64,000 nt of DNA from Candidatus Hydrogenedentota bacterium (GTDB lineage Bacteria > Hydrogenedentota > Hydrogenedentia > Hydrogenedentales > JAEUWI01). This document shows, in pieces, positions 17,286 through 25,975 of this stretch; position 1 is the first letter of the stretch, and each line of letters starts with the position of its first letter. The notes beneath the pieces were generated by a model. It was not told where the DNA came from and searched no databases. It saw only the letters and a program-made list of their open reading frames with translations. The DNA is taken from contig JAEUWI010000045.1 of the NCBI GenBank assembly GCA_016791475.1, positions 1-64,000 on the forward strand, given 5' to 3'. A program made the position numbers and the translations under genes.

Positions 17286-17464
17286 GGCGATTGCGCCTCC
17301 ATTTGTTGCATCTGCATAGCGGAACTATGGATAGCGTACGCCAAGCGCGCCCCGATGTCAAGCCGCCGGTATGCAATCCCCAACCGCAATACGATACACT
17401 ACCCACTTGTCTTGGGAAGCAATTTGGGGGGGCGTATGTGCAGGTCCCCGAAACCGGAGTTGGT

Positions 17465-18322
17465 ATGGATCCATTGTTTGACCGCGTCGTACTTGTGGGC
17501 GCGGGACTGTTGGGGGCCTCCCTCGGCCTGGCCATGCAGGCCTCGGGCGCGGCCCGCCACATCACCGGCGTGGGACGCCGCCAGCAAACCCTGGACACGG
17601 CCCTCTCCCTCGGGGCGATTCACGAAGCCACCCTCGATCTGGCCGGTGTCGCCGCCGACGCCGACTGCATCATCATCGCCACACCGGCGGCAACGGTCCT
17701 CGAGGCGCTGGACATCGCCCGGGCCGCATCCCGCCCCTCCGCCGTCATTCTGGACGTTGCCAGCACCAAGGCCGCCATTTGCGCCCACGCCGCCAACCTC
17801 TGGCCCGCACCCCGCCGCTTTGTCGGTTGCCACCCCATGGCCGGGTCGGAGAAATCCGGTCCGGAGCATGCCTCGGCCAGTCTCTATAACAACAGCGTCT
17901 GCTTTATTGAAGAAAGCCCCGATCTCGACCCCGAGGCCGTGCGGCTGGTCCGCGAACTCTGGCAACGAAGTGGTGCGCGCGTGGTCAATGTGCAGCCCGC
18001 GCTCCACGATGTCATCCTCGCCAGCACCAGCCACATACCCCACATCATGGCCACGCTCCTGGCCACCTCCGCCGTGGAGCGGGGCGCCGCGCGCGAATTC
18101 GCGGGCAATGGCTTTCGCGACATGACCCGCCTGGCCGAGGGCAGCCCGGAAATGTGGCGCGACATCACCCTCACCAACCGCGAGGCCGTAATGGAAGGCC
18201 TGGAAGTGCTCCGGGGCCAACTGAACGACTTTCTCACCGCCGTGGAGCGTAGCGACGCCCAGGCACTGATGCAATTCTTTGAAGCGGGCCGCGAGGCGCG
18301 ACGACAGGTGTTTACGCCATGA
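17465..18322 (+). CDS. tyrA: Prephenate dehydrogenase
   Basis: A 285-residue TyrA that oxidatively decarboxylates prephenate (or arogenate) to the tyrosine precursor with NAD(P)+. The Rossmann loop is VLVGAGLLGASLG at residues about 8-20. The catalytic histidine is in CHPMAGSEKSG, and the substrate-binding HDVILASTSHIPH segment is present. No chorismate mutase or ACT domain is attached. The start at 17465 is set by GGAG about 6 nt upstream and by the start of homology. The last codons overlap the tmk start by 4 bp (ATGA), so the two are coupled. Confidence 0.9.
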   Translation: MDPLFDRVVLVGAGLLGASLGLAMQASGAARHITGVGRRQQTLDTALSLGAIHEATLDLAGVAADADCIIIATPAATVLEALDIARAASRPSAVILDVASTKAAICAHAANLWPAPRRFVGCHPMAGSEKSGPEHASASLYNNSVCFIEESPDLDPEAVRLVRELWQRSGARVVNVQPALHDVILASTSHIPHIMATLLATSAVERGAAREFAGNGFRDMTRLAEGSPEMWRDITLTNREAVMEGLEVLRGQLNDFLTAVERSDAQALMQFFEAGREARRQVFTP

Positions 18323-18951
18323 GCGGATGCTTTATTACCTTTGAAGGCGTTGAGGGCTGCGGCAAATCAACCCAGATCGCGCTGCTGTGGGAATATCTGA
18401 CGGAAGCGGGTTACGACGTCATCGTTACCCGCGAACCCGGCGGCACGCCCATCGCCGAGGCCATACGGGGCGTCCTGCTGAACCCCGACCACGAAAACAT
18501 GGGACCCGCGGTCGAGCTCCTGCTCTACGCCGCCGCGCGCGCCCAGCATGTCTTTGAGAAAATCGCCCCCGCCCTCGCCGCAGGCCAGATTGTCCTCTGC
18601 GATCGCTTCGCCGATTCCACCACGGCCTACCAGGGCGCGGGACGGGGACTCCACGCCGAACTCCTCCATACCCTCAACGAAATTGCCACGGGCGGCGTGT
18701 GGCCCGACTGCACATTACTGATCGACGTCCCCGTGACCGTGGGCCTTGAGCGCGCACGAAGCCGGGGCCGCAAAGATCGCATCGAGCAGGAATCCATCGA
18801 TTTTCACGAGCGCGTGCGCCAGGGCTTCTTAAGTCTCGCCGCTTCCGATCACGATCGCATCCACCTCATCCCCGGCGAGGCTTCAGTTGACGAAGTGCAT
18901 CAGACCATCCGCCGCGCCGTGGAAGCCCTGCTCGCCGCGCGGGTAGAATAG
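18319..18951 (+). CDS. tmk: Thymidylate kinase
   Basis: A 210-residue TMP kinase converting dTMP to dTDP. The P-loop is FEGVEGCGKSTQ (residues 7-18), followed by TREPGGTPIAEAIR, the CDRFADSTTAYQGAGR dTMP-binding segment (DR[F/Y] motif) and an RKDRIE LID region. Length is normal for the family. It begins inside the tyrA stop codon and is followed by holB, the common tmk-holB order in bacteria, with a tandem array between them. Confidence 0.95.
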   Translation: MSGCFITFEGVEGCGKSTQIALLWEYLTEAGYDVIVTREPGGTPIAEAIRGVLLNPDHENMGPAVELLLYAAARAQHVFEKIAPALAAGQIVLCDRFADSTTAYQGAGRGLHAELLHTLNEIATGGVWPDCTLLIDVPVTVGLERARSRGRKDRIEQESIDFHERVRQGFLSLAASDHDRIHLIPGEASVDEVHQTIRRAVEALLAARVE

Positions 18952-18992
18952 ACTTCAGCCTTCAGGCTCGGCTGTATCGCGCCAGCCCAAAG

Positions 18993-19100
18993 GCCCCATA
19001 AGACCCATAAGACCCATAAGACCCATAAGACCCATAAGACCCATAAGACCCATAAGACCCATAAGACCCATAAGACCCATAAGACCCATAAGACCCATAA
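18993..19100. repeat. 9-bp tandem array, 12 units (GACCCATAA)
   Basis: One variant unit (GCCCCATAA, 18993-19001) precedes eleven perfect GACCCATAA units (19002-19100). The array starts 41 nt after the tmk stop and ends 10 nt before the holB ATG, so the usual ribosome-binding region of holB is partly occupied by repeat sequence. The reverse complement unit (TTATGGGTC) is the same, up to rotation, as the unit at 30234-30278. Confidence 0.97.
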
Positions 19101-19110
19101 GAAACCGCCC

Positions 19111-20196
19111 ATGAGCTTCCGCGACATCAAAGATCAGGACATCCCCCTGCGCCTCATGCGCAACATTCTCCAGCAGAACCGCGTCCCCAATGGCCTGCTC
19201 TTCTGGGGCCCCGAAGGCGTGGGCAAGCGATTCGCCGCCATCGAACTGGCCAAAGCCATCAACTGTACCTCGGGTACCTTTGATGCCTGCGACACCTGCC
19301 TCTCCTGCCGCAAGGTCATGTCGGGCAATCATTCCGACGTCAAAATCATTGCCCCCTCGGGCAAGGTGCGCAATATCAGCGTCGACGCCATCGACACCAT
19401 CTCCGAGCTGGCGGCCTATCGCCCGTTCGAGGGTCAGTGGCGCGTCATCCTCATTCAGGACGCCGACCGCATGCGTCCGGACGCGCAGAATCATTTCCTG
19501 AAGACCCTGGAAGAGCCCGCGAGCAAAACCACCTTCGTGCTCCAGACCTCCTATCCCACCATGCTGCTCCCCACGATCCGCTCGCGCTGCCAGCAGGTGC
19601 GCTTTGGCACGCTGAAGCCGGCGACCGTTGCCGATATCCTCATGCGCGAGCACGATCTGGACACCACCACGGCCCGCGCCGTGGCCTCCGTGGCCCAGGG
19701 TCAGGTTTCCCGCGCATTGGATCTGGTGACCACCAACAAGCGCGAGGCCGTGCTCGACGTGGCGCACCGCCTGAAGGCCGGTGAAGACCCCCTCCTCGTG
19801 AGCGAGGCCTTCGTGGGCCAACTCAAACAGCACATGGAAGCGCGAAAGGCCGCCCTGCTCAGCGACCTGGAGAACGACGCCACCCCGGACCAGTCCAGGG
19901 AAGACCTGGAAGATCAGAAGAAGGAGCAGGCCGCCTTCGTGGAGGGGCAGCTCCGGCGGGACTATCTGGAGTACCTTTACCTCTTCAAAACGTGGTATCG
20001 TGATGCGTGGGTCTATACCATGACCCGGGACGCGCAGCATGTCCTCAACCGCGACCAGGTTCCCGCGCTGGAACACTACAGCGGTGGCGGTTACCCCGAA
20101 AAGCTCGCCGCCATTGAAAAGTCCTGGGTCTACATCGAACGCAATATTAATATCGACCGGATCTTCCGCGACCTCTTTTTTGTACTCGCGGCCTGA
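19111..20196 (+). CDS. holB: DNA polymerase III delta-prime subunit
   Basis: A 361-residue clamp-loader subunit. The AAA+ core shows a degenerate Walker A (WGPEGVGKRFA), a zinc-binding cluster (CDTCLSCRK plus the preceding C), the IQDADRMRPDAQNHFLKTLEEP region and the TIRSRCQQVRF sensor motif with the SRC arginine that acts in trans. Delta-prime subunits normally lack ATPase activity. The C-terminal half is helical and longer than in E. coli. No good Shine-Dalgarno is present upstream of the ATG because the GACCCATAA array ends there; translation may depend on coupling or on an unusual leader. Confidence 0.88.
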   Translation: MSFRDIKDQDIPLRLMRNILQQNRVPNGLLFWGPEGVGKRFAAIELAKAINCTSGTFDACDTCLSCRKVMSGNHSDVKIIAPSGKVRNISVDAIDTISELAAYRPFEGQWRVILIQDADRMRPDAQNHFLKTLEEPASKTTFVLQTSYPTMLLPTIRSRCQQVRFGTLKPATVADILMREHDLDTTTARAVASVAQGQVSRALDLVTTNKREAVLDVAHRLKAGEDPLLVSEAFVGQLKQHMEARKAALLSDLENDATPDQSREDLEDQKKEQAAFVEGQLRRDYLEYLYLFKTWYRDAWVYTMTRDAQHVLNRDQVPALEHYSGGGYPEKLAAIEKSWVYIERNINIDRIFRDLFFVLAA

Positions 20197-20223
20197 GTAT
20201 CCGGCTTTGGAGAGATTTTGGGT

Positions 20224-21255
20224 ATGAATGTCGTCAAAATCCGCCTGCGGAAGCCCCGCCGGGTGTTTTCTTTCTTGTGCGCCGAGCTTCCCCTCAACCG
20301 GGACGACTCGTGCATCGTGCTGAGTGATCGCGGCGAGGAATGGGGCACCTGCATCCTCCCTCCCGAGCCCTGCCCCCAGGAAATGACCAAGCGCTTTTCC
20401 ATGAAAGTGCTCCGCCGCATCACCGAGAAAGACGAGAAGAACCGCGACTTCATCGAAGAGGAAGAGCGCAAGGCCCGGGAAATCTGCCTGAAGAAGATCA
20501 AGTCGCGTCACCTCCCGATGAAACTGGTGGACGTGGAGCTCACCTTTGACAAGCGGAAGATCATCTTCTATTTCACCGCCGACGACCGCGTCGATTTCAG
20601 GGAACTCGTGCGCGATCTGGCCCACGACCTCCGGGCCCGCATCGAGATGCGCCACATCCAGGTGCGCGACGAAGCCAAGATGGTCGGCGGCATTGGCGGC
20701 TGCGGTCGCGAGCTGTGCTGTTCAAGCTGGATGAACGAGTTTCATCCCATCTCCATGCGCATGGCGAAGGCTCAGAACCTTTCCCTGAACCCATCAAAGA
20801 TCAGCGGCCAGTGTGGTCGACTCCTCTGCTGTCTCAGCTATGAAAACGAGCAGTACGAAGCCATGCGCAAGAAAGCGCGCCAGGAAGCCAAGACAAAGCA
20901 GGCGGAAGAGGCGTTGAAGCCAAAGGTCGCCCCGGAATCGGAGACCCTGGCTCCCGCGGAACGCGCCCCGCGCCCCGAACGGCGGCCCGCCCGCACCGAA
21001 CGTGGTGATCGTCCCGAGCGCGCTGATCGTCCCGCATCCAAAGACCGTCCCGATCGCCCCGCGAACCGCGAACGCGCCGATCGTCCCGATCGCCCGCGCC
21101 GCGAAACACCCGCCCCCGTCGCCGCCACACCGGCCGAAGCACTGCCCGAAGGCGCGGTGGGAACCGAAGCCGAAGGCAAGCGCTCGCGCCCGCGCCGCAA
21201 TCGCAAACGTAAACGCGGCGCCGGCGGCGGCAAGAGCGGGGGCGGCGAAAGCTGA
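20224..21255 (+). CDS. ricT: PSP1-domain protein, RicT (YaaT)-like
   Basis: A 343-residue protein with the PSP1 C-terminal domain found in Bacillus RicT/YaaT, part of the Y-complex that promotes RNase Y-dependent mRNA maturation and carries Fe-S clusters. Key features are two cysteine groups, GGCGRELCCSSW and SGQCGRLLCCLSYE, and the KIIFYFTADDRVDFRELVRDLAHDL segment before them. After residue about 225 the protein is a low-complexity tail rich in Arg, Pro, Glu and Asp that ends in a basic RSRPRRNRKRKRG stretch, which could bind RNA. GGAGAG precedes the ATG at 20224. The stop overlaps the tatD start. Confidence 0.85.
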   Translation: MNVVKIRLRKPRRVFSFLCAELPLNRDDSCIVLSDRGEEWGTCILPPEPCPQEMTKRFSMKVLRRITEKDEKNRDFIEEEERKAREICLKKIKSRHLPMKLVDVELTFDKRKIIFYFTADDRVDFRELVRDLAHDLRARIEMRHIQVRDEAKMVGGIGGCGRELCCSSWMNEFHPISMRMAKAQNLSLNPSKISGQCGRLLCCLSYENEQYEAMRKKARQEAKTKQAEEALKPKVAPESETLAPAERAPRPERRPARTERGDRPERADRPASKDRPDRPANRERADRPDRPRRETPAPVAATPAEALPEGAVGTEAEGKRSRPRRNRKRKRGAGGGKSGGGES

Positions 21256-22037
21256 TGGGCCTGGTCGACACCCACTGTCACCTCCAGAGCCAACGTTTCG
21301 ATGTAGACCGGGATGCCGTGGTGGAAGCCTGCCTCGACAAGCTCGATTGGCTCGTGGTCATCGGCGACGACATGGCCAGCAGCCGCGCGGCCGTGGCCAT
21401 GACGGGACCGCGCATTCACGCCGTGGTCGGCATGCACCCCTACTACGCGAAAGACGTGGACGCCGCCGTGCTCGACGAGCTCCGCGATCTGGCCGTGCGG
21501 CCCGGCGTGATCGGACTCGGCGAGATGGGTCTGGACTACTTCAATGAATATTCGCCGCGCCCCGATCAAGCCCGCGCCTTCGAGGCGCAACTGCAAATGG
21601 CCTGCGAACTGAATCTACCCATAGTGATTCACAATCGCGAGGCCGATGAAGATTGCCATGCTATTTTGAAGGGGTTCGCGGGGCGCCTGTCCGGCTGCAT
21701 CATGCACTGCTTCGGAAGCGGCCCCGAATACGCGGAAAAGTTTGTCGAACTCGGATTCTATGTCTCCTTTGCGGGCAACGTGACTTTCAGCAAGGCGGTG
21801 GCCTTGCAGGAGGCGGCGAAAGTCGTGCCCATGGATCGGCTGCTGGTGGAAACGGACGCGCCCTACCTCGCCCCCATCCCCCTGCGCGGCAAACGCTGCG
21901 AGCCCTGGCACGTACAACACACGGCGGCCTTCCTGGCGGAGCTCAAGGGCGTGTCGCTGGATGAGTTCGCGGTGCGGACCACAGAGAACGCAAAGCGGGT
22001 CTATAATATAGACTGTGTTAGCTCGTCACCGGTCTGA
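21255..22037 (+). CDS. tatD: TatD-family metal-dependent hydrolase/DNase
   Basis: A 260-residue TIM-barrel hydrolase. Metal ligands are recognisable: H-x-H in DTHCHL (residues 5-10), E in IGLGEMGLDYF, H in PIVIHNREA, H in IMHCFG and D in LVETDAPYLAP. Family members act as 3'-5' exonucleases or D-aminoacyl-tRNA deacylases. Its ATG overlaps the ricT stop by 1 bp (TGATG). The tmk-holB-ricT-tatD order is a conserved housekeeping neighbourhood in many bacteria. Confidence 0.92.
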   Translation: MGLVDTHCHLQSQRFDVDRDAVVEACLDKLDWLVVIGDDMASSRAAVAMTGPRIHAVVGMHPYYAKDVDAAVLDELRDLAVRPGVIGLGEMGLDYFNEYSPRPDQARAFEAQLQMACELNLPIVIHNREADEDCHAILKGFAGRLSGCIMHCFGSGPEYAEKFVELGFYVSFAGNVTFSKAVALQEAAKVVPMDRLLVETDAPYLAPIPLRGKRCEPWHVQHTAAFLAELKGVSLDEFAVRTTENAKRVYNIDCVSSSPV

Positions 22038-22052
22038 CGAAGCAATAAAGTC

Positions 22053-22274
22053 TAACCACGAATGGACACAAATTCACACGAATGAAAGTGGGGACGGAAC
22101 CACAAAGAACGCAAAGAGCTCAAAGAACCGCTATTTCCTTGTGCTCTTTGCGTTCTTTGTGGTTAATTTTGGTTATTATATTGTTGATATCGAGACGTGA
22201 ATCTGCAACGAAGTCGATTGTGTGCATTGAATCTCCTCTTCTTATTCGTGTGAATTCGTGTCCATTCGTGGTTA
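22053..22274. repeat. Nested palindrome: two inverted repeats, one inside the other
   Basis: The outer arms 22053-22083 and 22244-22274 are reverse complements at 30 of 31 positions (core CACGAATGGACAC). The inner arms 22098-22119 and 22143-22164 are perfect over 22 nt (core CACAAAGAACGCAAAG). Both are low in GC compared with flanking genes. This fills most of the 307-nt gap between tatD and pabBC. One inverted repeat seems to have landed inside another. No gene is present. Confidence 0.93.
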
Positions 22275-22344
22275 AGACTTTTCCTACTTCAGGCGGCAGA
22301 CTGTTATAGATCGAGAAACCCGTGACCGGTCGCAAATCACCACT

Positions 22345-24081
22345 ATGAAAACCAGCTACGGACGTATCCTCTTTCCCGAGGGCGATTCCCTCCGCGTGTA
22401 TGAATCGCCCATCGCGGAATTCTGCACCGCGCGGCTGGACGAGGTGCGCTCGATTCTGGCCATCCTGGAGCAGCAGGTGATCCGGGGCTATCACGTGGCA
22501 GGCTATATCACCTACGAAGCCGCACCAGCCTTCGACCCGGCGATTCAGACGCACACACCTCGCGATTTCCCCTTGCTGTGGTTTGGCGTCTATCGAGAGC
22601 CACTTTTTGAAGCATTGCCCACCGGCGCGGCGCTGCCTCAGCCCGCGTTGAACTGGAAACCGAGTCTGGAGAAGGCGGCCTATGGTGCATCCCTCGCCCG
22701 AATCCGGGAGCATATCGCGGCGGGCGATACCTATCAAGTCAATTTCACCTATCCCTTCGAGGCCCATTTTGACGCGGAGCCCGAGGCCTGGTTTCTGGAA
22801 CGCCTCCAGGCCCAGCAGTGCGGGTATGCGGCCTACCTCGATCTGGGCGACCAGGTCATCATGTCCTTGTCGCCCGAACTCTTCTTCGAGCTTAACGGCG
22901 AGCGCATTACCACACGGCCCATGAAGGGCACGCGCCCACGCGGACTTGGGAGTGCGGAAGATCGGGCAATGGCCGAGGCCCTGCGCAATTCACCCAAGGA
23001 GCGCGCGGAAAACCTCATGATCGTGGACATGCTCCGCAACGATCTCGGCCGGGTGTGCGCGGTGAACTCCATCGAAGTGCCGACGCTTTTCTCCATCGAA
23101 CGCTACCCCACCGTGTGGCAGATGACCAGTACCGTCACCGGACATTGCGATGCCTCCGTGCCCGATATCTTCGCCGCGCTCTTTCCCTGCGCCTCGGTAA
23201 CCGGTGCGCCGAAGATCGAGACGATGAAAATCATCCGCGAACTCGAAGCCGGACCTCGTGGCGTCTACTGCGGCGCCATCGGCTGGTGGGCCCCCGGGCG
23301 CCAGGCACGTTTCAACGTCGCCATTCGCACGGCGACCCTTGATCGCGACAGGGGCCTCGCGCGTTATGCGGCGGGCAGCGGCATCGTGTGGGATTCCGAG
23401 GTGGATCGCGAATATCAAGAGTGCGAACAGAAGACGGCGGTCCTCTATCACACGCAGCCGCCCTTTGCTCTCCTCGCTTCCTTGCGCCTGGAAGCGTCGA
23501 GCTATTTCCTGCTGGAGGAACACCTGGACCGCCTGGCGGATTCCGCCGAATACTTCGGATACGCCTTTGGGCGAGAAAAGGTGCGAGCGGCGTTGGAAGC
23601 CTACCGCGCCCAGGTCGAACGCTTCCCCACGAAGGTTCGCGTGCTTTCCGACAAGCAAGGCGTATTGACCATGACCGACGAATTGCTCCCCGCACCGAAG
23701 CCGTGGAAAGTGGGGCTTGCCCGCTCTCCCATCGACAGCCGGCAGCCCTGGACCCACCATAAAACCACCCACCGCGCTTTGTACGATAGCGCGCGCGCCA
23801 CGCGGCCCGATTGCACGGATGTGTTGCTTTGGACGGCCGACGGCGCGCTGACGGAATCGACCTTTGCGAATATCGTTCTGCGCTTCGGTGATAAGCGTTA
23901 CACGCCGCCATCGGAGGCGGGGCTTCTTCCGGGCGTATTTCGACGACACTTGCTGGAGACGAGCGAAATCGAGGAACGGAAGTTGACCGTGGACGATCTG
24001 GCGAAGGCGGATGAGGTGATGTTGATCAACAGCGTGCGCGGGTGGATTGAGGTCGAGTGGGTTGCACTCTCGCCCGAATGA
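22345..24081 (+). CDS. pabBC: Fused aminodeoxychorismate synthase component I / aminodeoxychorismate lyase
   Basis: A 578-residue fusion making p-aminobenzoate for folate. Residues about 1-375 are the chorismate-binding PabB domain: GDTYQVNFTYPF, MSLSPELFFE, the RPMKGTRPRG active-site loop (the lysine used by PabB forms a covalent intermediate), MIVDMLRNDLGRV, and the GAPK and GAIGWWAPG segments. Residues about 385-578 are a PLP-dependent class IV aminotransferase-fold PabC: FLLEEHLDRL, KTTHRALYD with the PLP lysine, and LTESTFANIVL. The amidotransferase PabA is not in the window. No clear Shine-Dalgarno is seen. The 3' end overlaps a VapC remnant. Confidence 0.9.
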   Translation: MKTSYGRILFPEGDSLRVYESPIAEFCTARLDEVRSILAILEQQVIRGYHVAGYITYEAAPAFDPAIQTHTPRDFPLLWFGVYREPLFEALPTGAALPQPALNWKPSLEKAAYGASLARIREHIAAGDTYQVNFTYPFEAHFDAEPEAWFLERLQAQQCGYAAYLDLGDQVIMSLSPELFFELNGERITTRPMKGTRPRGLGSAEDRAMAEALRNSPKERAENLMIVDMLRNDLGRVCAVNSIEVPTLFSIERYPTVWQMTSTVTGHCDASVPDIFAALFPCASVTGAPKIETMKIIRELEAGPRGVYCGAIGWWAPGRQARFNVAIRTATLDRDRGLARYAAGSGIVWDSEVDREYQECEQKTAVLYHTQPPFALLASLRLEASSYFLLEEHLDRLADSAEYFGYAFGREKVRAALEAYRAQVERFPTKVRVLSDKQGVLTMTDELLPAPKPWKVGLARSPIDSRQPWTHHKTTHRALYDSARATRPDCTDVLLWTADGALTESTFANIVLRFGDKRYTPPSEAGLLPGVFRRHLLETSEIEERKLTVDDLAKADEVMLINSVRGWIEVEWVALSPE

Positions 24082-24304
24082 TTGGCTGGATCCCCTCATT
24101 TGTAGAATAATTCCCGTGGATCAAGTCGTTGCTGTGACTTGGGGTCATATCCATGCCAGACTCCAAATGGCGGGTACACCAATCCCGGTCTTTGATGGAC
24201 TACTGTGCGCGACGGCATTGACCCATAATCTGACGATGGTCACGCGAAACATTCACGACTTCGCCCACAGCGGTGTACGCATCTTTGACCCCTGGAACTG
24301 CTAG
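24077..24304 (+). pseudogene. VapC (PIN-domain) toxin remnant, C-terminal part only
   Basis: The translation from about 24077 (RIIPVDQVVAVTWG, then GTPIPVFDGLLCATAL and MVTRNIHDFAHSGV) matches the C-terminal half of FitB/VapC-type PIN toxins, including the [D]GLLCATAL and TRN..DF motifs. The first half, with the N-terminal catalytic aspartate, is missing, because the preceding bases belong to pabBC. No antitoxin gene is present. It is therefore a broken relic of a second toxin-antitoxin module. A short in-frame ATG exists at 24047 inside pabBC, but expression is doubtful. Confidence 0.8.
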
Positions 24305-24335
24305 AGATCTATGGTGGCCGATCAAAAGAACCCAT

Positions 24336-25601
24336 TCAATCCAGAATATTCGGCAATACCCGCAGCAGTTCGTCCAGCGTCGTGATGCCCTTGAAGGCTT
24401 TGTCGAGCCCGTCTTCGGCCATGGTCTGCATGCCTTTCTTCACGGCCAACTCTTCCAGAAAAGAACTGGTGGGCGAGTGCAGGATGGCCTCGGCCATTTC
24501 CTGATCCACCGAGAAGAGTTCGCCGATGGTGGCGCGGCCGCGGTAGCCAATGTCGTTGCAGGCCTCGCAGCCCTGGCCGCGGTAGAAGACCGCCTTCTGC
24601 TTCTTGGGCACAAAGCGCTCGCGAAGTCCCGGCGAGGGCGTGTAGGCCTCGGTGCACTCGGGGCAGTTGAGCCGTACCAGGCGCTGGGCCATGACCGCCG
24701 TGACGGCCGAGGCCACGAGGAAGGGCTCGATGCCCATGTCCAGCAGGCGCGTGAACACGCCCGCCGCCGTGCCGCTGTGAATCGTACTGATGACGAAGTG
24801 GCCCGTGAGCCCCGCGCGGACGGCCATGCGGGCCGTCTCCAGATCGCGAATCTCGCCCACCATAATGATTTCGGGGTCCTGGCGCAGGATCGCGCGCAAT
24901 GCCGTGGCGAAGGTGAACTCCACGTGGGGGTTGATCTGGATCTGCGAGATCTTATCCATGGAGTATTCCACCGGATCTTCGATCGTCACGATGTTGGTGG
25001 TGTTGCTCTGCAGCTCCATCATTTCGCGCAGCAGCGCGTAGATGGTGGTCGTCTTGCCGCTGGAACTCGGCCCGGTCAGCAGCAGGGTGCCGGTCGTGCG
25101 CGTGATGATTTCGCGGAGATGGCTGACCACCTTGGGCTGAAAGCCGAGGGTTTCCAGCGTGTACAGTTCAAGGGTATCGCCCAGCAGGCGGATTACCGTC
25201 TTCTCGCCCTTGATGGTGGGCACGGTGGATACACGCAGCGGGCGCCCGCAGGAGGTCTTTTCGAAATCGATGCGCCCGTCCTGGGGCACATCCTTGCGGT
25301 AGACCACGAGATCGGCCAACACCTTGATACGGGCGTTGATCTTGGGCTGAAACTCCCGGGGAATCAGGGCAACCTGCTGCAAAATGCCGTCGATGCGGTA
25401 GCGGAGGGAGAAATAGTCGCTCCAGGGCTCCAGGTGGATGTCGCTGGAGCCGTGATAGGCCCCCTGGCTGATGAGAATGTCCACCGCATCCGCCACACCC
25501 GATTCGTCCGACTGGTCCAGGGTGGCCAGCAACTCACTCTGAACCTGATGCAAGGGGATCGCGCGCGACTTGTCGCGCTCCACCTGTGATAAATCCGGCA
25601 T
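24336..25601 (-). CDS. GspE/PilB-type secretion or pilus ATPase
   Basis: A 421-residue ATPase of the type II secretion/type IV pilus family. The order is N-terminal IHLEPW segment (residues 55-60), Walker A GPSSSGKTTT (177-186), the aspartate box IVTIEDPVEY, Walker B ILRQDPEIIMVGEIRD, the His box, and a four-cysteine zinc finger (CPEC...CEAC). It is shorter than typical PilB/GspE (about 560) because the N-terminal MshEN-like domain is absent. No other pilus gene is in the window. GGGAGAGG lies upstream of the ATG. Confidence 0.88.
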   Translation of the reverse strand: MPDLSQVERDKSRAIPLHQVQSELLATLDQSDESGVADAVDILISQGAYHGSSDIHLEPWSDYFSLRYRIDGILQQVALIPREFQPKINARIKVLADLVVYRKDVPQDGRIDFEKTSCGRPLRVSTVPTIKGEKTVIRLLGDTLELYTLETLGFQPKVVSHLREIITRTTGTLLLTGPSSSGKTTTIYALLREMMELQSNTTNIVTIEDPVEYSMDKISQIQINPHVEFTFATALRAILRQDPEIIMVGEIRDLETARMAVRAGLTGHFVISTIHSGTAAGVFTRLLDMGIEPFLVASAVTAVMAQRLVRLNCPECTEAYTPSPGLRERFVPKKQKAVFYRGQGCEACNDIGYRGRATIGELFSVDQEMAEAILHSPTSSFLEELAVKKGMQTMAEDGLDKAFKGITTLDELLRVLPNILD

Positions 25602-25850
25602 GGGGCGGGTACCCTCTCCCTTTTTGCGGCGACAAACGCACTGCTTCGAGCCAACAAGCCGACTCTGGCGTTACGTCTCCGGTGCGGACTCGAGGGTCAC
25701 CATGAACCGAAAGCCACCCGGGGCTGCCAAAGCCTCTCCTCATCTTGCGCAACTTCCCCCCGTTATGTCAACAAAACAGCGACCGCAGCCCGGCATCGCT
25801 GGCGGGCCGGTGCGCTCCGAAGAGGCCAACAAAAAAAAATGTGAAAACAT
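25602..25850. other. Intergenic region between divergent genes, no RNA gene recognised
   Basis: The region separates the GspE-like gene from the divergent membrane protein gene. I tested it by eye for a c-di-GMP riboswitch, which often precedes pilus ATPase genes, and did not find the conserved core. An A9 run (25832-25840) precedes the promoter. Confidence 0.4.
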
Positions 25851-25879
25851 TTGACGATAAGCATAATAATTCTTATACT
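25851..25879 (+). promoter_or_regulatory. Strong sigma-70-type promoter
   Basis: TTGACG (25851-25856), exactly 17 nt, then TATACT (25874-25879). The surroundings are AT-rich with an A-tract upstream, resembling an UP element. The next gene starts at 25976. Confidence 0.75.
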
Positions 25880-25975
25880 GGATTTGTGGCGATGGGAGGG
25901 GTAAAATCTCCTCAGTCCCCCCAGTCGTGGCTCGGCCACGCGGGTATGTCCCGAAGGGGACGCTGGAAAGGAAAA

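Noticed and set aside
18955-20655. 566-codon minus-strand open frame opposite holB
   Set aside because: It is antisense to a well-identified holB and includes a LMG tripeptide run that is only the translated tandem array. Long antisense frames are expected in high-GC DNA.
25602-25850. c-di-GMP riboswitch upstream of the GspE-like gene
   Set aside because: On the minus strand I could not find the conserved GEMM core (such as the GACGCAAAGCC segment) in the right order. A covariance-model search would settle it.
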